NCBI GenBank assembly: GCA_026397035.1
Contig: JAPLVQ010000183.1
Coordinates: 1 to 10,626, forward strand
DNA from: Candidatus Iainarchaeum sp.
Lineage (GTDB): Archaea > Iainarchaeota > Iainarchaeia > Iainarchaeales > JAAZKV01
Direction: 5' to 3'
Length of the DNA stretch: 10,626 nt
In this document: piece by piece, positions 6,291 to 10,626 of the stretch
Layout of the letters: every line of letters begins with the position of its first letter
How positions within the stretch are numbered: position 1 is the stretch's first letter
The notes under the pieces: generated by a model
What the model saw: the letters and a program-made list of their open reading frames with translations, nothing else
Databases searched by the model: none
What the model was told of the DNA's origin: nothing
Translations under genes and position numbers: made by a program

Positions 6291-6300
6291 GGTTTATAAA
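6291..6300 (-). promoter_or_regulatory. TATA box of the L1-L10-L12 operon
   Basis: The minus strand reads TTTATAAACC, close to the archaeal TATA consensus. It predicts a start near 6270 and a leader of about 90 nt, unlike the leaderless genes around it. Confidence 0.65.
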
Positions 6301-6336
6301 GGTTAATGGAAGGACGCTTCAAAATTAGCGCATTAG

Positions 6337-6345
6337 GCTTAAATA
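6337..6345 (+). promoter_or_regulatory. TATA box of the kinase-like gene
   Basis: GCTTAAATA is centred about 27 nt before the ATG at 6368, predicting a leaderless mRNA. It lies back to back with the stalk-operon promoter (6291-6300), some 40 bp away. Confidence 0.5.
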
Positions 6346-6367
6346 ATAAGTTAAAGAATATATTTGC

Positions 6368-6991
6368 ATGAGTTTCAAAAGCAGAATAACATCAATTAGT
6401 AAATTATTTTTTCCTAATTCAATTCGTTCAAAAAGATTATTGCCTATTTTTGATCATCCTGCCTTCAAAAGAAATTCATTTTCTCATAGAGAACAACAAG
6501 AAGCTCTTACTGAGTTAAGAGCCCAACTTGCATCAAATAATTTTGGAAAATTAAAAAAAGTTCCTCAAGGTATGGGGTGTGTCAGGCTTTTTAAATTCAA
6601 TAATATGCGCTTTGCGGTTAAAAACACAGGTCCAAGCAAAGATAATGGATTTGTAGAAGCTGGACAAAATAATCCTGTAAGAGAATTTCTACATCAACAT
6701 CACAAATATTATAGACAATCAAAACTTCTGAATAAATCTAGCTATATTCTTAGAACACCTCGAATAATTGCATGGATAGGAAAGTACCTTGTAATGGATT
6801 ATATTCAACGCTGGGAGCCTTCAACAAAGCAAGAAATGACGGCCTTTCGAAAAGCAAGAAATGAAGTTGAACAATCAATTCAAGAGGTATCTAGAAGAAC
6901 AGGTCTTGCCAAAATCCAATGCTCTGATTTTATTCCTGCCGGAATGTATCATGGCAAAGTTGTATTTTACGCCGTTTATGATTATACCTGA
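6368..6991 (+). CDS. Unrecognised protein, possible degenerate kinase-like fold
   Basis: 207 residues, ATG start, TGA stop at 6989-6991. I do not recognise a family. The order of elements resembles a shrunken protein-kinase-like fold. VRLFKFNNMRFAVKNT (72-87) looks like the beta hairpin carrying the ATP-site Lys (Lys85), and PVREFLHQHHKYYRQSKLL (103-121) like the helix carrying the pairing Glu (Glu106). TPRIIAWIGKYLVMDYI (130-146) looks like the strand and hinge. A long helix (152-178) follows, then CSDFIPAGMYHGKVVFYAVYDYT, where kinases have the catalytic and DFG segments (Asp187, Asp205). A canonical HxD...N loop is missing and it ends right after the DFG-like position, so it may not be an active kinase. 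The first 40 residues are basic. A leaderless promoter precedes it. Confidence 0.7.
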   Translation: MSFKSRITSISKLFFPNSIRSKRLLPIFDHPAFKRNSFSHREQQEALTELRAQLASNNFGKLKKVPQGMGCVRLFKFNNMRFAVKNTGPSKDNGFVEAGQNNPVREFLHQHHKYYRQSKLLNKSSYILRTPRIIAWIGKYLVMDYIQRWEPSTKQEMTAFRKARNEVEQSIQEVSRRTGLAKIQCSDFIPAGMYHGKVVFYAVYDYT

Positions 6992-7048
6992 AAAGCTGTA
7001 TTTTAAAACACTTATCTAATTAACTTTAACTATCAAAGTGAATGTAAA

Positions 7049-8498
7049 ATGGCTGAACAAAATAGGCTTCCTGATATAAACAAGAACCCAAGCGAGTGGT
7101 ACACTGAAATAATTAAGGAAGCGGAACTTGCGGATATTCGTTACGGCGTTAAGGGGTGTATTGTTTTTCAAAATTGGTCTGTTGAGGCAATGGAGCGCAT
7201 GTACTATTACATAGAGAAGGATTTGAAGAAAAGGGGGGCACAAGAATTTTTTCATGCCAACATTGATTCCTGAAGGTTTTTTTAAAAAAGAAGCGGAGCA
7301 TATTGATGGATTCACTCCTGAAGTTTATTGGGTGGAAAAAGCTGGTAATGATGTTTTAGAAGAGCGCTTGGCATTAAGACCAACTTCAGAAACCGCTTTT
7401 TATTCAATGTTCGCTTTGTGGATTCGCTCGTACAAGGATTTGCCATTTCGAACATACCAGCGCGCGCAGGTGTTTAGGTACGAATCAAAAGCCACGCGCC
7501 CATTTCTGCGTAGCAGGGAATTTCACTGGATAGAAACTCACTGCGCTTTTGCCACTGAAGAAGAAGCTTTTGAGAATGTAAGAGAAGATATGGAAACAAC
7601 TAAACGAGTTGTGTTTGGAATATTTGGTGTTCCCACGATTGTTTTTGAACGACCTGATTGGGATAAATTTCCGGGAGCAGCAAGAACTTTTGGAGCGGAC
7701 GCAATTACTCCTCAAGGAAGAGTAGTTCAACAGCCAAGCACTCATTTACTAAAACAGCACTTCCCTGGGGCTTTTGGAATAAAATATGTTGATAAGGATG
7801 AGAAAGAAAAAGTTCCTTTCACTACTTGTTATGGACCTGCAATTTCGAGAATATTTGCTTCTATTATTCTCACTCATGGGGATAATAAGGGGTTAAAATT
7901 CCCTTTTGAAATAGCTCCAAAGCAAGTAGTAGTAATTCCAATCCTTGCAGAAAAGAATCCTAAAATTTTGGAGAAAGCAAAAGAAATTGTTTCAAAACTT
8001 GAAGATGCTGATTATAGGGTTGAATTTGACAATAGCGATAAACGTCCCGGAGAAAAGTTTTACTTTTGGGAAATGAAAGGGGTTCCACTAAGGATTGAAA
8101 TTGGTCCAAAGGAATTTGAAGCAAAAAAATTAATTATTTCGCGCAGAGATACTGAAAAGAAAATCTCAATCAACGAAAAAGATTTGCTAAAAGAAGTTGC
8201 TAGCCTTGGGCTTGAGTTGAGCAAAAACCTTTGCGCTCAAGCAAAAAAGAGTTTTGAAGGATTGATTAAAGATGTTAAGACACTAGAAGAAGTAAAGAAA
8301 ATTATTGGAACAGGGATAGCAAGAACAAATTTTTGCTCTACTGAACGCGCTGGAGAGGCATGCGCCGAAGTAATTGAAAAAGAAACCGGTGGAAAAATCC
8401 GCGGAACAAGAATTGATGTTGATGATATGCCATTCGGCCCTTGCGTTGCATGCGGAAAAAAAGCTAATAAAGTTGTTTACATTGCGAAAGACTACTAA
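7049..8498 (+). CDS. proS: Prolyl-tRNA synthetase, archaeal type, interrupted by a one-base frameshift
   Basis: Class II synthetase that joins proline to tRNA-Pro. The gene is read in two frames: 7049 to about 7234, then on to 8498. Removing one G from the run at 7233-7238 gives one 482-residue protein, the normal length for the archaeal/eukaryotic type, and restores RGHKNFFMPTLIPEGFFKKE, matching the family's GHxNxYFPLxIPES segment. Other family parts are RPTSET (110-115, proline site), RPFLRSREFHW (150-160, motif 2), ITPQGRVVQQPSTH, CYGPAISRIFASII, and a C-terminal domain with Cys429, Cys438, Cys465 and Cys468 as likely zinc ligands. It ends in Tyr, as in this type. There is no bacterial editing insert. 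Without frame correction only fragments of 74 and 414 residues are made. A GTGA site lies 8 nt before the ATG. Confidence 0.92.
7233..7238 (+). other. Frameshift site in proS, run of six G
   Basis: The run GGGGGG holds one base more than needed to keep proS in one frame. With five G, codons 62-66 read Arg-Gly-His-Lys-Asn, the conserved family pattern. The nearby six-T run (7247-7252) would also restore the frame, but gives Gly-Ala-Gln-Glu, a poorer match. A homopolymer sequencing or assembly error is the simplest cause; polymerase slippage or ribosomal frameshifting are alternatives. Confidence 0.75.
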
Positions 8499-8525
8499 TT
8501 CTAATTAAGTTGAAAATCAAAATAG

Positions 8526-9458
8526 TTATCTCAATCTATTCTTTCCTCTTAATTTCATTCTGTATTGATATTCTCCTTCTCCAACTCTTTTTTCAGGGAA
8601 ACCAATTTTGCGGTAACTCTGACGATATTGTCTGGCCAGCTGCGTATCAACTCCTGCAAATCCCCCAAATGGCTGACCGCCGTGAAGTACATGAACTCCA
8701 TGTTCAAGCGCATATTGGTGAATTAATTTCCCAAGAAATACCCTAAAATTTTCCCCTGAACTAGTGCTGAACTGTTCAAGAATTTTAGCTTTATCTGGAC
8801 TGTGTTTTTTTACTACCGCTCCCTGCAAATTTCTTATAATCAATTCAGGTTTCTTTCCACCTTTTATAAAACTCACTCCTGCAGTTGCTAATGGTTTGCC
8901 TTCTTTTTGAAGAGTAACCCAAAGCGCTGCTTCGGCATGACCAAGCCCCCCTTTTTGAGTCATTTCGGTAACAAATTCTGGCTTGAGTGAAAACCCTTTT
9001 CTTAAGGGCACTTTCTCAAAAAATGAAGTCCACTCGTTAATCCTTCTTATTGACTCTTTTATCCCTTGAATTTTATCCTTAAACGAGGTACGTACTCCAA
9101 GTTTTGAGTATAAATACTCTAGTAATTCTTCTGCAAGAATTCCACCTTGTGTATAATTCCATCTTTCACTGGCTTTTACAATTTTTGGAAATATTTCCGC
9201 CAGCGCTTTAATTCTTTTTTTTCCTTCGTTTAGTAAAAGAACATCATCAGAAAATATTTCAGGGCTTTGAAGGTATATTTCTTCAAGAAAATCAGCCCCA
9301 TTTTTCCAAAAAAATGTCGACATTCGCCGCAATGGTGAAGAAAATGAAGCGATTGGATAAAGATCCCTGAAAAGTTCACGTTTGCGCCCGATTTCATTTT
9401 TAACATCAGCCGGTAATTCATGAATAGTAGACTTCTTCACTGTAAATATATCATCCAT
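8526..9458 (-). CDS. Unrecognised protein, possible GNAT-like C-terminal domain
   Basis: 310 residues from ATG 9458. A TTG at 9476 in the same frame would add six residues, but that codon overlaps the TATA box (9476-9484), so the ATG is preferred. Numbering below is from the ATG. I do not recognise the family. Residues 1-150 are mostly helical, charged and soluble-looking. From about 170 the plan resembles an acetyltransferase: a strand pair (EAALWVTLQKEGKPLATAGVSFI, split by a turn), PELIIRNLQGAVV, a helix (ENFRVFLGKLIHQYALEHG), a strand (VHVLHGG), a helix (ARQYRQSYRKIGFP) and a last strand (YQYRMKLR). The ending RKIGF...YQYRMKL is like many GNAT C-termini, but no acetyl-CoA loop (Q/RxxGxG/A) is convincing. 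It converges with proS, 27 nt apart. Confidence 0.7.
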   Translation of the reverse strand: MDDIFTVKKSTIHELPADVKNEIGRKRELFRDLYPIASFSSPLRRMSTFFWKNGADFLEEIYLQSPEIFSDDVLLLNEGKKRIKALAEIFPKIVKASERWNYTQGGILAEELLEYLYSKLGVRTSFKDKIQGIKESIRRINEWTSFFEKVPLRKGFSLKPEFVTEMTQKGGLGHAEAALWVTLQKEGKPLATAGVSFIKGGKKPELIIRNLQGAVVKKHSPDKAKILEQFSTSSGENFRVFLGKLIHQYALEHGVHVLHGGQPFGGFAGVDTQLARQYRQSYRKIGFPEKRVGEGEYQYRMKLRGKNRLR

Positions 9459-9475
9459 TAATGAAATAGTGAACA

Positions 9476-9484
9476 AACTTATAG
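9476..9484 (-). promoter_or_regulatory. TATA box of the GNAT-like gene
   Basis: CTATAAGTT on the minus strand, centred about 22 nt before the ATG at 9458. It predicts a leaderless transcript and argues against the upstream TTG at 9476 as the start. Confidence 0.45.
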
Positions 9485-9521
9485 AAAAAGCTTCTTATTA
9501 TGAAAATGAGTTAAAAATAAA

Positions 9522-9587
9522 GTATATAAAAAAAATAAAATTAAAAAAATCAAAAAATGAAACACTTCTTTCAAGTTTTCACTTGAA
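9522..9587 (-). terminator. Terminator of the nusG-L11 transcript
   Basis: A 6-bp hairpin (TTCAAG 9570-9575 with CTTGAA 9582-9587) spans the L11 stop codon. On the minus strand it is followed by several runs of 6-8 U within 50 nt (9523-9558). U-rich tracts are the usual termination signal in archaea. This supports L11 ending its transcript here, separate from L1. Confidence 0.65.
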
Positions 9588-10049
9588 TTCAGCGTCCCAT
9601 TTTCCTTCTCTTAAAGATTTTTGTGCGTCGCGTGCTTTGAGTCCTTCAATAGTTACTCCCATTGAGTCGCATGAGCCGATTACTTCTGCAACACATTTCT
9701 TCATATTATAAGAATTTAATTTATCATACTTTGTGTGCGCTATTGAAATAACTTGTTTGATTGTCAAGTTTCCCATTACATCGGTTTTTGGATTTGCTGC
9801 ACCTTTAGCCGCTTTTGATTCTTTTTTAATTAAAGCGCTTATTGGTGGTAGTCCTACTTCAATGTCAAAGGATTTGTCCTTATTGATTTTGATTGTTACA
9901 GGAACTTTCATTCCTGCTAGTGAAACAGTTTTTTCATTTATTTTAGCGACGACTGCTCCAATGTTTATTCCGGTTGGTCCTAGTGCCGGTCCTAGCGGCG
10001 CTCCCGCGCTTGCTTTTCCAGCATCAACCATTACTTTTAATTCACCCAT
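9579..10049 (-). CDS. rpl11: Ribosomal protein uL11
   Basis: 156 residues, typical for archaeal uL11 (about 155-165). The N-terminal domain opens MGELKVMVDAGKASAGAPLG and continues PALGPTGINIGAVV, the conserved proline/glycine-rich segment that moves on 23S rRNA and contacts elongation factors. The C-terminal domain (about 75-145) contains GNLTIKQVISIAHTKYDKL and GSCDSMGVTIEG, the part that binds the GTPase-associated rRNA. With uL10 and L12 it forms the base of the factor-binding stalk. A strong GAGGGTGA ribosome binding site (10056-10063) fixes the ATG at 10049. It lies 104 nt after the small basic gene and ends in a U-rich terminator, so L1 is not co-transcribed. Confidence 0.97.
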   Translation of the reverse strand: MGELKVMVDAGKASAGAPLGPALGPTGINIGAVVAKINEKTVSLAGMKVPVTIKINKDKSFDIEVGLPPISALIKKESKAAKGAANPKTDVMGNLTIKQVISIAHTKYDKLNSYNMKKCVAEVIGSCDSMGVTIEGLKARDAQKSLREGKWDAEFK

Positions 10050-10055
10050 TTTTAT

Positions 10056-10063
10056 TCACCCTC
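10056..10063 (-). promoter_or_regulatory. Ribosome binding site of rpl11
   Basis: GAGGGTGA on the minus strand, 6 nt before the ATG at 10049, a strong archaeal Shine-Dalgarno match. Confidence 0.7.
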
Positions 10064-10153
10064 AATTTTTTGCCATCAATTTACGCATGATTAAAAAAAG
10101 CAAAGTTAGAAGCTCTTTACTTTTTACTAGCGTGTTAAAACGCGTAACTATAA

Positions 10154-10336
10154 TTATACTTTTTCTCTTTTCACATTCCCAACTTTCTTGCGTCTAAGTC
10201 GTCTCATAATCTTTGGCAGGTTTAACGCTAATAACTGAAGTTCACCTGAAACCATTCTGTTTTGCCTAGCAAGTCCTTCAACCCCGCCAACAGTCATTTT
10301 ACGAAGGTCAACTCTCCTTTTTGGCTTTGCAATCAA
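10154..10336 (-). CDS. Small basic protein of unknown function between NusG and L11
   Basis: 60 residues, apparently from a TTG at 10336, six bases after the NusG stop. GTGAT overlapping that stop could be the ribosome binding site, giving coupled translation; a later in-frame ATG at codon 14 is an alternative start. The protein is very basic (about 18 Lys/Arg): basic ends flank a centre GGVEGLARQNRMVSGELQLL that looks helical. There is no membrane segment and no cysteine pairs, so it is not SecE, and it matches no ribosomal protein I know. It could bind RNA, given its charge and its place among translation and transcription genes. Codons look like its neighbours', and it ends in TAA. It could be a lineage-specific ribosomal or NusG-linked factor, or chance. 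Confidence 0.5.
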   Translation of the reverse strand: MIAKPKRRVDLRKMTVGGVEGLARQNRMVSGELQLLALNLPKIMRRLRRKKVGNVKREKV

Positions 10337-10342
10337 CTCACA

Positions 10343-10626
10343 TCACTGTATTATCTTGATATTCTCGGCTTTTATAGTTACCGGTATCTTTACCGCGGCT
10401 TCGAGTAACTCTACTGTTACTTCTTCTTTTGCCTGGTTTACTCTTGTAACACGCGCTTTTTCTCCCTTAAATGGTCCTGAAACTATTTCGATTGTCTGTC
10501 CTTCTTGGATTGATTTCATTAATGGTTTTGATTCTAAAAGACCAGTTAATTCATCAATCTTTACTGCTCCTTTAACAATTCCCGAGCCTTTAACGTGCGG
10601 TGTATCAGTTATTCCTCTTCGTACGG
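10343..10626 (-). CDS. spt5: Transcription elongation factor Spt5/NusG, C-terminal part (5' end outside the window)
   Basis: The last 93 codons are present; the start lies beyond the right edge. Visible residues begin VRRGITDTPHVKGSGIV, the end of the NGN domain, which binds the RNA polymerase clamp with Spt4. A linker (LTGLLESKPLMKSIQEG) leads to the KOW domain: IEIVSGPFKGEKARVTRVNQ, then EEVTVELLEAAVKIPVTI, closely matching archaeal Spt5. Spt5 raises elongation processivity and the KOW domain can link to the ribosome. Its stop (10343-10345) is six bases before the small basic gene, so both are surely co-transcribed. In many archaea this gene heads the run of L11, L1, L10 and L12. Confidence 0.95.
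   Translation of the reverse strand, partial: VRRGITDTPHVKGSGIVKGAVKIDELTGLLESKPLMKSIQEGQTIEIVSGPFKGEKARVTRVNQAKEEVTVELLEAAVKIPVTIKAENIKIIQ

Noticed and set aside
7247..7252. Six-T run as the frameshift site in proS
   Set aside because: Removing a T restores the frame but leaves Gly-Ala-Gln-Glu instead of the conserved Gly-His-Lys-Asn obtained by removing a G at 7233-7238.
10093..10099. U7 tract (minus strand) between the small basic gene and L11 as a terminator
   Set aside because: No clear new promoter lies between it and L11 that would keep the L11 ribosome binding site, so read-through seems more likely.
1..10626. CRISPR arrays, insertion sequences, prophage or integrase genes
   Set aside because: No regularly spaced repeats, transposase or integrase motifs, or target-site duplications were seen by eye.

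Overview
The window is archaeal chromosomal DNA, AT-rich and gene-dense. Archaeal marks are an Spt5/NusG C-terminus, an archaeal-type P1/L12 stalk protein ending GLGALFG, an archaeal-type prolyl-tRNA synthetase with a four-cysteine C-terminal site, a membrane-anchored Lon-like S16 protease, TATA boxes placed about 22-32 nt before start codons, and GGTGA-type ribosome binding sites inside operons. Short genes, a shortened uL10 and several orphan proteins suggest a small-genome uncultivated (DPANN-like) archaeon. That placement is an inference and I cannot name a lineage.

Layout. 1-1343 (minus): a partial secreted Lon-like serine protease. 1344-1937: a long intergenic stretch with two blocks of strong inverted repeats (possible ncRNAs) and a possible 45-codon leaderless small gene. 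1938-3059 (plus): an unrecognised basic protein with winged-helix-like segments. 3132-4217 (minus): a lone lipoprotein of the branched-chain amino-acid-binding type, convergent with the previous gene across a shared inverted repeat. 4400-6180 (minus): the ribosomal stalk operon L1-L10-L12, with its own strong promoter and a leader that folds into three hairpins. 6368-6991 (plus): an unrecognised protein with a possible degenerate kinase-like pattern. 7049-8498 (plus): prolyl-tRNA synthetase, interrupted by one extra base in a run of six G. 8526-9458 (minus): an unrecognised, possibly GNAT-like protein. 9579-10626 (minus): L11, a 60-residue basic protein of unknown function, and the C-terminal end of NusG/Spt5.

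How it fits together. In many archaea nusG, L11, L1, L10 and L12 lie in one run. Here order and strand are kept, but about 3.4 kb holding three unrelated genes separates L11 from L1. The downstream half has acquired, or kept, its own promoter and structured leader. L1-L10-L12 is the gene set of the operon autoregulated by L1 in Methanococcus, so the leader is a good candidate for such control. Translation signals fall into two classes: operon genes have Shine-Dalgarno sites, while most stand-alone genes have TATA boxes so close to the start that their mRNAs should be leaderless or nearly so.
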